A stretch of 64,000 nt of DNA from Halomonas halocynthiae DSM 14573. GTDB taxonomy: Bacteria; Pseudomonadota; Gammaproteobacteria; Pseudomonadales; Halomonadaceae. This document shows, piece after piece, positions 1 to 8,613 of the stretch (position 1 is its first letter; every line of letters starts with the position of its first letter). The notes beneath the pieces were generated by a model, which saw only the letters and a list, made by a program, of their open reading frames with translations, was not told the DNA's origin and made no database searches. Position numbers and translations under genes: made by a program. The DNA lies in NCBI RefSeq assembly GCF_000425725.1, contig NZ_AUDZ01000013.1, positions 340,735-404,734 on the forward strand, read 5' to 3'.

Positions 1-1091
1 GCATCGTAACCAGCTTGATTGCTTTGCACGACCTCAACAAGGCAGAAGGTGAGCCGCGCAACTCGCGCACGGGTTCAGTCTATATTGTTAAGCCCAAGAT
101 GCATGGCCCTGATGAGGTGGCCTTTGCCAGTGAGCTGTTCTCGCGTATTGAAGACCTGCTGGGCATGGCTCGCGATACCTTGAAAATGGGCATTATGGAT
201 GAGGAGCGTCGCACCTCGATCAACCTTAAGGCCTGTATAGCCCAAGCGAGCTCACGCGTGGCGTTCATCAATACTGGCTTCCTTGATCGTACCGGCGATG
301 AAATGCATACCGCCATGAACGCTGGGCCGATGATCCGTAAGGGCGATATGAAGAGCGCTCCTTGGATCAGCGCTTACGAGCGCAGCAACGTGCTGGTAGG
401 TTTGGCCTGTGGTCTGCGCGGCCACGCGCAGATTGGCAAGGGCATGTGGGCCATGCCTGATTTGATGGCGGCCATGGTTGAAGAAAAAGTGGGCCATCCC
501 AAAGCGGGTGCCAACACCGCTTGGGTACCGTCGCCTACGGCAGCAACGCTGCATGCCTTGCACTATCACCAGGTCAGCGTAGAAGATGTGCAGCGTGAGC
601 TAGAATCAGAGGATGAGGCACAGCTGCGTGATGAGCTACTCGACGAGCTTCTTACCGTGCCAGTGGCAGAGTCGGCCGACTGGACCAGTGAGGAGCGCCA
701 GCAGGAGATGGACAACAATTGCCAAGGCATTCTTGGTTACGTTGTTCGCTGGGTAGAGCAGGGTGTTGGTGTGTCCAAAGTGCCGGATATTCATGATGTG
801 GGCTTGATGGAAGATCGTGCCACGCTGAGGATCTCAAGCCAGCATTTGGCCAACTGGTTGTTGCACGGTGTAATAGACGAAGCGCAGGTGCGTGAAACGT
901 TAGAACGCATGGCAAAAGTGGTTGATAAACAGAATGATGGCGACCCGGCGTATACGCCGATGAGTGACAACCTTGATGCGTCTGATGCTTTCAAGGCCGC
1001 CTCTGATCTGATCTTTAAAGGCCGTGTTCAGCCATCGGGCTACACTGAGCCGCTGCTTCATCATTGGCGTGAAGTTCACAAGGCCAGCTAA
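1..1091 (+). CDS. glcB: Malate synthase G, 3' part (5' end outside window)
   Basis: Condenses glyoxylate with acetyl-CoA to malate in the glyoxylate/glycolate pathway. The reading frame is open from base 3 with no start, so the gene runs in from the left; about 362 codons of a family length near 720 are visible, i.e. the second half of the TIM barrel and the C-terminal domain. Recognisable family blocks are [58 protein letters not shown] and [12 protein letters not shown] (the last carries the catalytic aspartate of the family). The gene ends with TAA and is followed by 159 bases before the next gene. The monomeric G form, not the A form, is indicated by these blocks. Confidence 0.96.
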   Translation, partial: IVTSLIALHDLNKAEGEPRNSRTGSVYIVKPKMHGPDEVAFASELFSRIEDLLGMARDTLKMGIMDEERRTSINLKACIAQASSRVAFINTGFLDRTGDEMHTAMNAGPMIRKGDMKSAPWISAYERSNVLVGLACGLRGHAQIGKGMWAMPDLMAAMVEEKVGHPKAGANTAWVPSPTAATLHALHYHQVSVEDVQRELESEDEAQLRDELLDELLTVPVAESADWTSEERQQEMDNNCQGILGYVVRWVEQGVGVSKVPDIHDVGLMEDRATLRISSQHLANWLLHGVIDEAQVRETLERMAKVVDKQNDGDPAYTPMSDNLDASDAFKAASDLIFKGRVQPSGYTEPLLHHWREVHKAS

Positions 1092-1250
1092 CGGTAACAG
1101 CCTGTAGAGATATCGCCCTCGTTGATCATTTCACGGGGGCGATGTTTTTGTGATCAGGGTCGGCTACTGTGTGCGGTAAGTTGACCAAGGTGCATCGATA
1201 GAGTTGAGAGTTTAGGTTTTTACTAACATCAGCCGTGTAGGGAGCGACAC

Positions 1251-1667
1251 ATGACGATGATGACGGCCTCTGCCATTGAAGACTTCTTAGATGAGGTGTT
1301 CCCTCAGCGTTCTGGCACAATCGAGGCCGTGAGTGATATGCGCGCCACCATGAGTTTGGCAGTGGAGGATGAGCATTTGCGCCCCGGTGCCAGCGTGTCA
1401 GGCCCGACGTTGATGGGGCTGGCGGATGTGTGCCTATACGTGGCTATTTTGGCGCAAATTGGGCCTGAGCCCATGGCAGTGACCAGCGACCTGCACTGCC
1501 GTTTTTTGCGGCGGCCACGTAGTGACCGAGACTTAATTGCCAACGCCCATATTCTCAAGCTGGGCCGCCGCTTAGCGGTGGGTGAAGTGCTGCTATTTTC
1601 CAGCGGCGAAAAAGAACCGGTTGCCGTAGTGACCGCGACCTATGTCCTGCCAGATAATGATGACTGA
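1251..1667 (+). CDS. Hotdog-fold PaaI/YigI-type acyl-CoA thioesterase
   Basis: 138 aa, the size of a single hotdog domain. It has the family pattern of a central helix region (RPGASVSGPTLMGLADVCLYVAIL) followed by beta strands (AVTSDLHCRFLRRP, ANAHILKLGRRLAVGEVLLFS). These proteins hydrolyse acyl-CoA or aryl-CoA thioesters in the cytoplasm; the substrate cannot be told from sequence. ATG at 1251 follows a GGGAG sequence. Its last 28 bases overlap the convergent DUF423 gene. Confidence 0.8.
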   Translation: MTMMTASAIEDFLDEVFPQRSGTIEAVSDMRATMSLAVEDEHLRPGASVSGPTLMGLADVCLYVAILAQIGPEPMAVTSDLHCRFLRRPRSDRDLIANAHILKLGRRLAVGEVLLFSSGEKEPVAVVTATYVLPDNDD

Positions 1668-2035
1668 GTGCGCATGACGCACCAGGCGAGTGCTAGCCAG
1701 CCTGCAATCATGAATACGCCACCAAACGGCGTGATGATGCCCAAACGGCTAACGCCACTCAGTGCTAAGGCATATAGCGAGCCTGAAAACAGCAATATGC
1801 CAAGCATCCATAGCCCTAATACTCGGTGTTGCCCAGCTAACGGGCAGGCTGATCGCCATGCCAGCACGCCAAGCATGGCCAGGGTGTGCCAGGCCTGATA
1901 GCGCACGCCGGTTTCAAACGTTTGCAGCAGCTTGGGTGATAAAAGACCCGACAACCCGTGGGCCGCGAAAGCGCCAGCGGCTACAAGTATGGCGCCAGAC
2001 AGAGCGGTTGCTAGCCACCAGTTGCGATCCTGCAT
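1640..2035 (-). CDS. DUF423 small inner-membrane protein (YgdD-like)
   Basis: 131 aa with four predicted membrane helices (WLATALSGAILVAAGAFAAHGL, AWHTLAMLGVLAW, GLWMLGILLFSGSLYAL, GVFMIAGWLALAW) and the DUF423 signatures GAFAAHGL, ETGVRYQAWHTLA and FSGSLYALAL. Function of the family is unknown. The ATG at 2035 is chosen because GGAG lies 7 bases upstream; an in-frame upstream start would add 26 non-conserved residues. It is divergent from thiS and convergent with the thioesterase, overlapping its 3' end by 28 bases. Confidence 0.85.
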   Translation of the reverse strand: MQDRNWWLATALSGAILVAAGAFAAHGLSGLLSPKLLQTFETGVRYQAWHTLAMLGVLAWRSACPLAGQHRVLGLWMLGILLFSGSLYALALSGVSRLGIITPFGGVFMIAGWLALAWCVMRTQSSLSGRT

Positions 2036-2171
2036 GCGTGACTCCTTTGCAAATGTGTTGAAGCTAATATGTTGAATCAGTTTGTTTAGATTGCCCGCTA
2101 ACGTACCCCGCATGACGTCAAGAGGCTACAATACGCCCCCTGTCCTTTTTTACCTGACCCAAGAGGATGCT

Positions 2172-2372
2172 ATGCAAATACAGCTTAATGGCGAAGCGCA
2201 TCGCGTCGAAAAGGAAGTCACCGTTGCCGAACTGGTTGAAGCACTGGGTTTGGCCGAGCGACGTATCGCGGTGGAAGTCAATGAACATATTGTTCCTAAA
2301 AGTTCCCATCTGGCCATGAGACTGGTAGAAGGTGATCGGATCGAGATTGTTCATGCCATTGGCGGTGGCTGA
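2172..2372 (+). CDS. thiS: Sulfur carrier protein ThiS
   Basis: 66-aa beta-grasp protein that carries sulfur as a C-terminal thiocarboxylate to ThiG for thiazole synthesis in thiamine biosynthesis. The conserved C-terminal Gly-Gly is present (HAIGGG before the stop), as are the N-terminal MQIQLNGE strand and the VAVEVNEHIVPKS-type block. The start ATG has AAGAGGA upstream. thiG follows 59 bases later in the same direction. No TPP riboswitch-like element was recognised upstream. Confidence 0.95.
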   Translation: MQIQLNGEAHRVEKEVTVAELVEALGLAERRIAVEVNEHIVPKSSHLAMRLVEGDRIEIVHAIGGG

Positions 2373-2431
2373 CACGCGGGTTGCCCTGAAAAACAATGAC
2401 TGCTTTCACTGCCAACATTACAAGGATTCCC

Positions 2432-3229
2432 ATGACTGAGTTCTATCAGGATACGCCCCTGCGCATTGCCGACTATGAATTTTCTTCGCGCTTGCTAGTG
2501 GGTACCGGCAAATATCGTGATTTTGATGAGACCGGCGACGCTATTGCTGCCAGCGGTGCTGAAGTGGTGACCTTTGCTGTACGTCGCACTAACTTGGGGC
2601 AGAGTGCTTCTGAGCCCAACTTGCTGGACACCATTTCACCAGATCGTTACACCCTGTTGCCCAACACGGCAGGCTGCCATGATGCCAAAGAAGCTGTGCG
2701 CACCTGTCGCCTCGCCCGAGAGCTGCTGGATGGCCATCGCTTGGTCAAGCTAGAGGTTTTGGCCGATGACAGTACCCTTTACCCCAATGTGGTAGAAACG
2801 CTCAAAGCCGCTGAAACTCTGGTCAAGGAAGGCTTTGATGTCATGGTGTATACCAACGATGACCCCATTGTAGCGCTTGAGTTAGAGCGACTGGGCTGCT
2901 GCGCGGTAATGCCGCTGGGTTCGCTGATCGGTTCTGGCCACGGCATTCAGAATCCGTTCAATTTGCAGCTGATTATTGAGCGCGCCAGTGTTCCCGTATT
3001 GGTTGATGCGGGCATTGGTACTGCCTCGGAAGCGGCTCGAGCCATGGAGCTGGGCTGCGATGCAGTTTTGATGAACTCGGCTATCGCGCATGCCAGCCAT
3101 CCCGTGTTGATGGCTAGCGCTATGCGGCGTGCGGTTCTCGCTGGGCGAGAGGCTTTCCTCGCTGGGCGTATGCCGCGTCGTAGCAAGGCCGAGCCCTCTT
3201 CACCGCTGGCAGGGCGCATCACTCGATGA
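2432..3229 (+). CDS. thiG: Thiazole synthase ThiG
   Basis: 265 aa; forms the thiazole phosphate of thiamine from 1-deoxyxylulose-5-phosphate, dehydroglycine and ThiS thiocarboxylate. The substrate-imine lysine lies in [16 protein letters not shown], and phosphate-binding glycine motifs are visible at [15 protein letters not shown] and [11 protein letters not shown]. The ATG at 2432 is preferred over an in-frame ATG 36 bases upstream, because AAGGA lies just before it and the family begins here. It forms a probable operon with thiS and, 7 bases downstream, trmB. Confidence 0.96.
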   Translation: MTEFYQDTPLRIADYEFSSRLLVGTGKYRDFDETGDAIAASGAEVVTFAVRRTNLGQSASEPNLLDTISPDRYTLLPNTAGCHDAKEAVRTCRLARELLDGHRLVKLEVLADDSTLYPNVVETLKAAETLVKEGFDVMVYTNDDPIVALELERLGCCAVMPLGSLIGSGHGIQNPFNLQLIIERASVPVLVDAGIGTASEAARAMELGCDAVLMNSAIAHASHPVLMASAMRRAVLAGREAFLAGRMPRRSKAEPSSPLAGRITR

Positions 3230-3236
3230 AAGACTT

Positions 3237-4040
3237 ATGACTGAAGATACCATGGGTATGACTGAGCAAACACGCGACGATACGACGCCTGATACGCCAT
3301 CAGCGGACACTGAGCAAGCCAGCTCTACCACGGGCCCTGAGCGTGCCGATGCCCCACTGCACCGGCGTGGCATTAAAAGCTATGTAATTCGCGCTGGACG
3401 TGCCACCGTTGCTCAGCAACGCGGGCTTGAAGAGGTCTGGCCGCGGCTGGGCCTAAGCATAGCGGACGGGCGACAAAACCCTGTCGAGCTATTTGGCCGC
3501 AGTGCCCCGTTGGTGGTGGAAATTGGTTTCGGCATGGGTGGTTCATTGATTGAGCAGGCTGAGAGTAACCCACAAACCGACTTTATCGGTATTGAGGTGC
3601 ATGCCCCCGGTGTCGGTAAACTGCTGGATGAGGCTGATAAGCGCGGGCTGACTAATCTGCGCGTTTACCGAGAAGACGCTCTAGCGGTGTTGGAGCAATG
3701 TCTTCCCGAAGCCAGCATGGATACCTTACAGCTTTTTTTCCCTGATCCGTGGACCAAAAAGAAACACCACAAGCGGCGCATTGTTCAGCCGGCGTTTGTT
3801 GAATTGATTCGTACTCGCCTCAAGCTCGGCGGCATTTTGCACATGGCCACCGACTGGCAGGCGTACGCTGAATGGATGGCCGAGGTGCTGGATGCTGCAC
3901 CAGGCTACATCAATAGCGCGGAGGGCGACACGGCGCCTTATGTCCCGCGCCCCGACTTTCGCCCGCTGACCAAGTTTGAGACCCGAGGGGAGAAGCTGGG
4001 ACATGGTGTCTGGGACCTGATGTACCGCCGCGCTGACTAA
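3237..4040 (+). CDS. trmB: tRNA (guanine46-N7)-methyltransferase
   Basis: 267 aa. Methylates G46 in the tRNA variable loop using SAM. The class I methyltransferase motif I is [10 protein letters not shown], and the family block [17 protein letters not shown] and the C-terminal [17 protein letters not shown] are intact. Residues 1-40 are a low-complexity, acidic extension ([15 protein letters not shown]) typical of halophilic/Pseudomonas homologues. Three in-frame ATGs (3237, 3252, 3258) could be the start; none has a strong ribosome-binding site, so translation may be coupled to thiG, which ends 7 bases upstream. Its final 131 bases overlap the convergent exporter gene. Confidence 0.95.
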   Translation: MTEDTMGMTEQTRDDTTPDTPSADTEQASSTTGPERADAPLHRRGIKSYVIRAGRATVAQQRGLEEVWPRLGLSIADGRQNPVELFGRSAPLVVEIGFGMGGSLIEQAESNPQTDFIGIEVHAPGVGKLLDEADKRGLTNLRVYREDALAVLEQCLPEASMDTLQLFFPDPWTKKKHHKRRIVQPAFVELIRTRLKLGGILHMATDWQAYAEWMAEVLDAAPGYINSAEGDTAPYVPRPDFRPLTKFETRGEKLGHGVWDLMYRRAD

Positions 4041-5052
4041 TTCCCGAAACGGCAGCACGGCGTCGGCGCTGGTTACCCGCAGCCAGCGCCCATAGCGCGC
4101 CGAACAGTGACAAGATCAGCCCAGTTAAACCTAGCGCGCTGGGTTGCTCGCCAAACATCAGGGCGCTGATAATCAGGGTGACCGCAGGGGTCAGGGCAAT
4201 CAGTCCTGACGTGGTGGTAACACCAAAACGCCCTAAGCTGGCCACAAAAAAACCGTAGCCTCCATACGTTGACAACACAACCAGCCAGGCCAGTGCCAGC
4301 AATGCGCTGGTATTGGCTGGTGGCGGAGGTGGCAAGCCGGGCTCTAGTAGTAGTGCTGCGGCCACAAATAGGCCCGCTGCGGCGCTGACCTGCAATGCTA
4401 GGCGCGTGGCCAGTGCCAGTGGTTCATGCTGACGGGTATTAGCTGCCTGATACGTGGCAGTTTTGGCGCTGGGAGGTGTTAACACGCTGCCTAGCGAAAC
4501 GGCTGCCACGGCAACCAGTGGTAGCGTATATGCCCACCAGGGGGCACCGCCTGCGCCCTGTATATCGCCAGTTACCATGGCGGCGGCCCCTAGCGTGGCA
4601 ATGCCCATGCCCCACCACTGAGCTTTGCAGCTGCGCTCACGCAATAGCTTGCTGGCCAGCAGTGCAGCCGCTAATGGCTGTAGTGCGCCGATTAACGCAG
4701 CGACGGAAGCGCTGACGCCTTCAGCCACGGCCAGCAACATAGTTAATAAGTAAACGCCTAAGGTTAGGCTACCCGTCAGTAGTTCATGAATTACCTGAGG
4801 GCGATTGGGTCGATAGCCAGGTTTCGCACGATGCCAGGCGACGACTGCCCAAGCGATCAGCGCCGCTATAACAAAGCGCCAAGCATAGAAGCCAACTACC
4901 GGCCCAGTCGCATCGACTGCCAGCCGACTGCCCACAAAGCCGCTACTCCAGCACAGTACAAAGCCAACCGCTACCAGTAAGGAGGGCGTCGAAACATGTG
5001 GCAGGCGCTTTATACGAGGTCGCGTCGTAAATACGCGTGGCAGACTGAACAT
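3910..5052 (-). CDS. EamA/DMT-superfamily exporter
   Basis: 380 aa with about ten hydrophobic segments in two EamA-type repeats (first beginning [21 protein letters not shown], second near [20 protein letters not shown]). Family members export amino acids or other metabolites; the substrate is unknown. A strong GGGGAGG site stands before the ATG at 5052. The last roughly 40 residues (after AAGNQRRRR) are hydrophilic, unlike the family, and are encoded antisense to the end of trmB. The LysR gene immediately divergent is the likely regulator. Confidence 0.85.
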   Translation of the reverse strand: MFSLPRVFTTRPRIKRLPHVSTPSLLVAVGFVLCWSSGFVGSRLAVDATGPVVGFYAWRFVIAALIAWAVVAWHRAKPGYRPNRPQVIHELLTGSLTLGVYLLTMLLAVAEGVSASVAALIGALQPLAAALLASKLLRERSCKAQWWGMGIATLGAAAMVTGDIQGAGGAPWWAYTLPLVAVAAVSLGSVLTPPSAKTATYQAANTRQHEPLALATRLALQVSAAAGLFVAAALLLEPGLPPPPPANTSALLALAWLVVLSTYGGYGFFVASLGRFGVTTTSGLIALTPAVTLIISALMFGEQPSALGLTGLILSLFGALWALAAGNQRRRRAAVSGISQRGGTSGPRHHVPASPLGSQTWSAGESRGAGHKAPCRPPRY

Positions 5053-5105
5053 GGCACCTCCCCGAGTTGGCTGTTAGTGATGGTGTGCATGAATTTTGGG
5101 ATGCT

Positions 5106-5123
5106 GCTAGGCTTTAGGCTAGC
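5106..5123. promoter_or_regulatory. Inverted repeat in the exporter/LysR divergent region
   Basis: GCTAG-N8-CTAGC lies in the 118-base divergent spacer between the exporter and the LysR gene. Such dyads can be LysR operators, but the half-sites do not match the usual T-N11-A box closely, so this is only a candidate. Confidence 0.25.
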
Positions 5124-5170
5124 GAAACTTATTGCAGTCAGGCTTCAATTAAATTTAAGGCTGTTTTGGC

Positions 5171-6106
5171 ATGGCAGAAATTTCAGGCGCAACGCTGGAT
5201 CTAGAAGCGCTACGCAGCTTCATGGTTATTGTGCAGCAGGGCAGCTTGGCGGCGGCGGCTGAGCAACGGCATCGCACCGTCAGTGCCCTGAGCATGCAGA
5301 TAAAGCGGCTGGAAGAGCGGCTGGAAACACGTTTGCTGATACGTGGCCCGCGTGGTGTTACACCGTCACCGGCGGGTGAGGTGTTGTTGCGAGAAGCCCG
5401 GGAGCTGCTGCGTCAGCACGATGGCTTGATAGCTCGGCTAACAGGGCAGGGATTATCGGGGCGAGTGCGCTTTGGCATGCCCGAAGGCTATGCGCCGCAG
5501 TTGGTAGAGCAGGTGTTACCCGATTTTTTGGCCAGTCACCCCAATGTCCTTCTAGAGGCGGTGACTGCGCCAAGCGGTGAGTTGGCGAGACGGCTAGAGC
5601 GTGGTGAGTTATCACTGATTGTCGCACTGGACAGGCCACATCGGTTGGCTGGCGGGGAAGCCTTGTGGAAAGCGTCACCTGTTTGGGCTGCTGCACGAGA
5701 CTTCAGTATCGATGCTGAATCACCCCTGCCGCTGGCGGTTCATCCACTGGACTGCCCGTTTCGTTCGTTAGGTGTCGAGGCGCTAGAGGCTCGTGACCGA
5801 AGCTGGTATGCCGTATTTACTAGCACCAGCATTCATGCGGTAGAAAAGGCGGTAGATGTTGGCTTGGCCATCAGCATTTTGGACCGTCAACGACTATTAC
5901 CCAGCATGCGAATATTGGATGAGAGTGACGGTTTACCTCAGCTAAGTGACAGCCAGGCATGCCTTTATTTCAGCCGCCGCATCGACGCCCCATCGTGGCC
6001 AGCAGTGCAGGCACTGGCTGATATGTTGCGCGAGCGGCTGGGCAAGGTCGGCCCTTGGCCGGGTGCTCGAGCTAGAGCGAAGGCAGATCGACATTTGCTT
6101 ATCTAG
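5171..6106 (+). CDS. LysR-family transcriptional regulator
   Basis: 311 aa. N-terminal winged helix-turn-helix (about residues 9-67: LEALRSFMVIVQQGSLAAAAE, then SALSMQIKRLEERL) followed by a substrate-binding domain from about residue 95 (GRVRFGMPEGYAPQLV). It is divergent from the DMT exporter with a 118-base spacer, the usual arrangement for a LysR regulator and its target, so it probably controls that exporter. The inducer is unknown. Its stop lies 12 bases from the terminator of the minus-strand sRNA. Confidence 0.9.
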   Translation: MAEISGATLDLEALRSFMVIVQQGSLAAAAEQRHRTVSALSMQIKRLEERLETRLLIRGPRGVTPSPAGEVLLREARELLRQHDGLIARLTGQGLSGRVRFGMPEGYAPQLVEQVLPDFLASHPNVLLEAVTAPSGELARRLERGELSLIVALDRPHRLAGGEALWKASPVWAAARDFSIDAESPLPLAVHPLDCPFRSLGVEALEARDRSWYAVFTSTSIHAVEKAVDVGLAISILDRQRLLPSMRILDESDGLPQLSDSQACLYFSRRIDAPSWPAVQALADMLRERLGKVGPWPGARARAKADRHLLI

Positions 6107-6117
6107 TGCTAGCACGC

Positions 6118-6146
6118 AAAAAAAAGCCGCTCCAATAAGGAGCGGC
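6118..6146 (-). terminator. Rho-independent terminator of the candidate sRNA
   Basis: Perfect 8-bp stem GCCGCTCC/GGAGCGGC with a 5-base loop, followed on the minus strand by eight consecutive T (6118-6125). On the plus strand no T run follows, so it serves the minus strand rather than the LysR gene. Confidence 0.85.
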
Positions 6147-6235
6147 AAAAGACCGTGACTAACAATGAGGAGGAGAAACCTGACAGGAGACTGGCAAGAA
6201 CCCTGTCGGGCCATGGCGTCTCATCAACACCATGA
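6118..6235 (-). ncRNA. Candidate Fur-regulated sRNA, PrrF/RyhB-like
   Basis: A minus-strand transcript of about 118 nt is predicted from a sigma-70 promoter (6242-6269) to a strong terminator (6118-6146). The promoter is overlapped by a Fur-box-like sequence. The middle of the RNA contains the C/U-rich run CTCCTCCTCATTG (6163-6175), complementary to a Shine-Dalgarno plus AUG, followed by TTAGTCACGG and a U-rich Hfq-type tail. Length, Fur-type control, C/U-rich pairing core and terminator match the plan of Pseudomonas PrrF and enteric RyhB; identity with PrrF is inferred from memory of that consensus. The alternative, a Leu/Ile/Val-rich leader peptide read through the same region, is less likely because no biosynthetic gene follows. 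Confidence 0.6.
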
Positions 6236-6240
6236 ATGTA

Positions 6241-6269
6241 GAGTAAATCATTCTCATTTGCGCTGTCAA
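6241..6269 (-). promoter_or_regulatory. Sigma-70 promoter with overlapping Fur-box-like site
   Basis: On the minus strand TTGACA (6264-6269) and TTTACT (6242-6247) are 16 bases apart. The sequence TGAGAATGATTTACT (6242-6256) matches 11 of 14 defined positions of the 7-1-7 Fur consensus and covers the spacer and -10, where a repressor would block transcription. Confidence 0.55.
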
Positions 6270-6310
6270 CACAAACGAGAATCTTTTTTATTAAAGTGCT
6301 GTCGCGGCAC

Positions 6311-7228
6311 TCACGTGCCTGCAAGTTGTAGCCATAGGGGTAGGCTCAGCATGGCCAGTAGTGTTTGGCTGGTGATTAATGCTGCCATCAATTCGGCATC
6401 GCCACCCAGTTGTCGAGCCAGTATATATGCTGACGTGGCGGTGGGCAGGGCAGCAAACAGTAGCGCCACATCGCGGCTGACTGGGTCCAGCCCAACGATT
6501 TGACCAAGCAGCAGGACCAGCGCAGGCATGGCTACCAGCTTGATGCCATTGGCCAGCCAAATGCCGAGGTCGCGCCTTAATAATGATAAGGGGCGTAGGG
6601 CAACGCCAACTGCCACCAGTCCTAGTGGTAATGCGGCTCGTCCTAGCAGGGTGACGGCGGGTTCGCTCCAGCCCGGTAGGCCGACGCCAGACAGGTTCAG
6701 GATGATGCCCAATAAGCAAGCTAAAATCAGTGGGTTGCGGGTCAGCGCAACTATGCTGGCGCGTAGGCCAGCACTCCCCAGAGTGCCAGCGGCAACGAAA
6801 CCTGCAACGCACATAACGTTAACCACAGGCACCATTAGGGCGACAGCAACGGCTGCCACGGTAGTGCCTGCGCTGCCGTGCAGTGCAGCGGCACCTGCTA
6901 CACCTACGTATGTGTTAAAACGTAGAGACCCCTGAAATATGGAGGTAAAAGGGGCGGCTTCTAACGTGAGCTTTTTGCGTAATACCCACAGGAGGGCACC
7001 AAAAAAGAGCATTGCGCCCAGTAGCACTAACCCCAGCTGCCCCGCTGGCACGCTTCGCATATCGGCTTGGGCAAGTGTTGACACCAACATGGCTGGGAAT
7101 AGCAGGGTATAAACCAGCCGTTCAAGGCGTGGCCAGAAGTCGCCGCCGGGTATATTAAGCCGCTGTAACACTAGGCCGAGAAGAATCAGCAGAAACAGCG
7201 GGCCAAGCGCGCTTGAGATACCTTCCAT
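6311..7228 (-). CDS. AEC-family (auxin efflux carrier/malate permease) transporter
   Basis: 305 aa, about ten membrane segments in two five-helix halves. The family pattern includes LGPLFLLILLGLVLQR at the start, LRFNTYVG in the cross-over region, and GLVAVGVALRPL and FAALPTATSAYILARQLG in the second half. AEC proteins move dicarboxylates, amino acids or auxin-like acids; the substrate here is unknown. ATG at 7228 is chosen because GGAG lies 9 bases upstream; a GTG 15 bases further upstream is possible. It is divergent from the next gene. Confidence 0.88.
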   Translation of the reverse strand: MEGISSALGPLFLLILLGLVLQRLNIPGGDFWPRLERLVYTLLFPAMLVSTLAQADMRSVPAGQLGLVLLGAMLFFGALLWVLRKKLTLEAAPFTSIFQGSLRFNTYVGVAGAAALHGSAGTTVAAVAVALMVPVVNVMCVAGFVAAGTLGSAGLRASIVALTRNPLILACLLGIILNLSGVGLPGWSEPAVTLLGRAALPLGLVAVGVALRPLSLLRRDLGIWLANGIKLVAMPALVLLLGQIVGLDPVSRDVALLFAALPTATSAYILARQLGGDAELMAALITSQTLLAMLSLPLWLQLAGT

Positions 7229-7365
7229 GACATGCGTCTCCACTCATCAGGCTTACTGGTAGGTTATTGGTATCTGCCAGCTCCCTGCGACAACGGCGCG
7301 CAGAGGATGCGATAGCAAATACTGTTAAGCTTACCTGTATCCTGCCCTCGGTGTAGTCAAGGCTT

Positions 7366-7875
7366 ATGAATACAGCGTCATCTTCCGTACAGGAATCCTC
7401 TTGGGTGCACTCGCCACAGATGCGTCTGTTGGTGATTGCCACCTTGATCACCCTTGGCTTAGCGCTATGGTACTTACTGCGTTATGCGCTGGATGCTGAC
7501 ACTGACGTGCGCTGGGTTCCGCCGACTGGGACTTGTGATATTTCACAGGGGCCGTGTAGCACACCGCTAGGGGATGGCAAGCAGCTCATTTTTTCAATGC
7601 AGTCAGATGGTCCAATACATGCCTTAACGCTATTGCCGCTCGTGGTTGAGCTTGAAGGGGGCAGCGCAACGGCGGCTGTGGTGCGTTTTGAAGGTCTTGA
7701 TATGGACATGGGGCTGCACCGTTTCCCGCTTACGGCTATGGGAGACATCTTTCAGGGAGAAGGCCAGATCGCGTTGTGTACTGAAGATATTATGGACTGG
7801 CGTGCCCGCGTGATTGTCGATACCCCTGATGGGCGAGTTGGAAGCTGGTTCGATTTTCAGGTGGTTAAAAATTAG
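7366..7875 (+). CDS. Membrane-anchored protein of unknown function linked to SCO1
   Basis: 169 aa. One N-terminal membrane helix (about residues 21-41, LLVIATLITLGLALWYLL) and then a periplasmic domain of about 125 residues. That domain has a cysteine pair (CDISQGPC) and a methionine-containing LDMDMGLHRF segment, and ends with strands such as RARVIVDTPDGRVGSWFDFQV. It ends 24 bases before the SCO1 gene, so the two are probably cotranscribed, suggesting a role in copper delivery or cytochrome oxidase assembly. It faintly recalls FixH/YtkA-type proteins, but I do not recognise a named family with confidence. Confidence 0.8.
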   Translation: MNTASSSVQESSWVHSPQMRLLVIATLITLGLALWYLLRYALDADTDVRWVPPTGTCDISQGPCSTPLGDGKQLIFSMQSDGPIHALTLLPLVVELEGGSATAAVVRFEGLDMDMGLHRFPLTAMGDIFQGEGQIALCTEDIMDWRARVIVDTPDGRVGSWFDFQVVKN

Positions 7876-7899
7876 CATCATCCTATTAGGAGCTGTTGT

Positions 7900-8493
7900 A
7901 TGAAGCGCACAGGGCCGTGGGCAGTTGTGGCTGTGGTTGTTGTTGCTATCGCAGTAACATTGGCTGGCTGGTGGGGTGATCGTCAGCGAAATAGTGATGG
8001 CCTGCCCGAAGGTGGCGATATTGCTCTGAACTCTACTGTTGGTGAGTTCTCCCTTAGCCAATTGGACGAGGATCAGCTGGCTGTGGTGTTTTTTGGCTAT
8101 ACCTGGTGTCCTGATGTTTGTCCGGTCAGCTTGGGTGTGCTGAATCACGTGCGCCAGCAACTCAATGAGAAACAGCGTCAGCGAATTGTGCCGTTGATGG
8201 TATCGGTAGACCCTGAGCGCGACACGTTGGAGCGCTTAACAGAGTACCTTGCTTTTTTTGGCGATGGATTTATTGGTGCCACGGGCAGTGAGGCTGAACT
8301 GAAAGATATTGCAGAACGTTATCAGGTGGTGTGGCGTAAGGTTGATACCCCTGACTCGGCAGCAGATTACACCATTGATCACAGCGCCTTACTGTATGTC
8401 GTCAATCGGGAGGGTGAAATACTGCGCCGCGTGCTGCACTCATCGACACCAGAGCCGCTACTGACGGCGCTGGAAGAGCAGCTTGGAATATAG
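7900..8493 (+). CDS. SCO1/SenC-type copper chaperone
   Basis: 197 aa, N-terminal membrane anchor (VVAVVVVAIAVTLAGWW) and a thioredoxin-fold domain with the copper-binding motif CPDVCP (after FFGYTW) and the distal histidine in TIDHSALLYVV. These proteins deliver copper to the CuA site of cytochrome c oxidase or act as thiol-disulfide reductases in the periplasm. ATG follows AGGAGC. No cytochrome oxidase genes are in the window. The gene ends before a strong hairpin shared with the convergent esterase gene. Confidence 0.93.
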   Translation: MKRTGPWAVVAVVVVAIAVTLAGWWGDRQRNSDGLPEGGDIALNSTVGEFSLSQLDEDQLAVVFFGYTWCPDVCPVSLGVLNHVRQQLNEKQRQRIVPLMVSVDPERDTLERLTEYLAFFGDGFIGATGSEAELKDIAERYQVVWRKVDTPDSAADYTIDHSALLYVVNREGEILRRVLHSSTPEPLLTALEEQLGI

Positions 8494-8537
8494 AGCAAGC
8501 TGGAACAGAGTTACTGGGTGCTTGAGTTCAGAGAAAG

Positions 8538-8572
8538 TCGCTTTCCGAGGCGCTGGCTGCCTCGGAAAGCGA
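8538..8572. terminator. Strong hairpin between convergent genes
   Basis: Perfect 14-bp stem TCGCTTTCCGAGGC with a 7-base loop (GCTGGCT) and its complement. It lies between the SCO1 gene and the convergent esterase gene and can form in either transcript. There is no T run on either side, so it is a non-canonical bidirectional terminator or a 3'-end stabilising hairpin. Confidence 0.55.
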
Positions 8573-8613
8573 GGTGATTAGGCGATACACTGACGTATTT
8601 TAGCTGCCTGCAG

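Noticed and set aside
2036..2171. TPP riboswitch in front of thiS
   Set aside because: No THI-box-like conserved blocks or structure recognised.
5942..6214. 90-codon minus-strand frame starting RQGSCQSPVRFLLLIVSH, looking like a Leu/Ile/Val leader peptide
   Set aside because: It runs through the terminator with no amino-acid biosynthesis gene following; the unit is better explained as a short sRNA. Kept as an alternative reading only.
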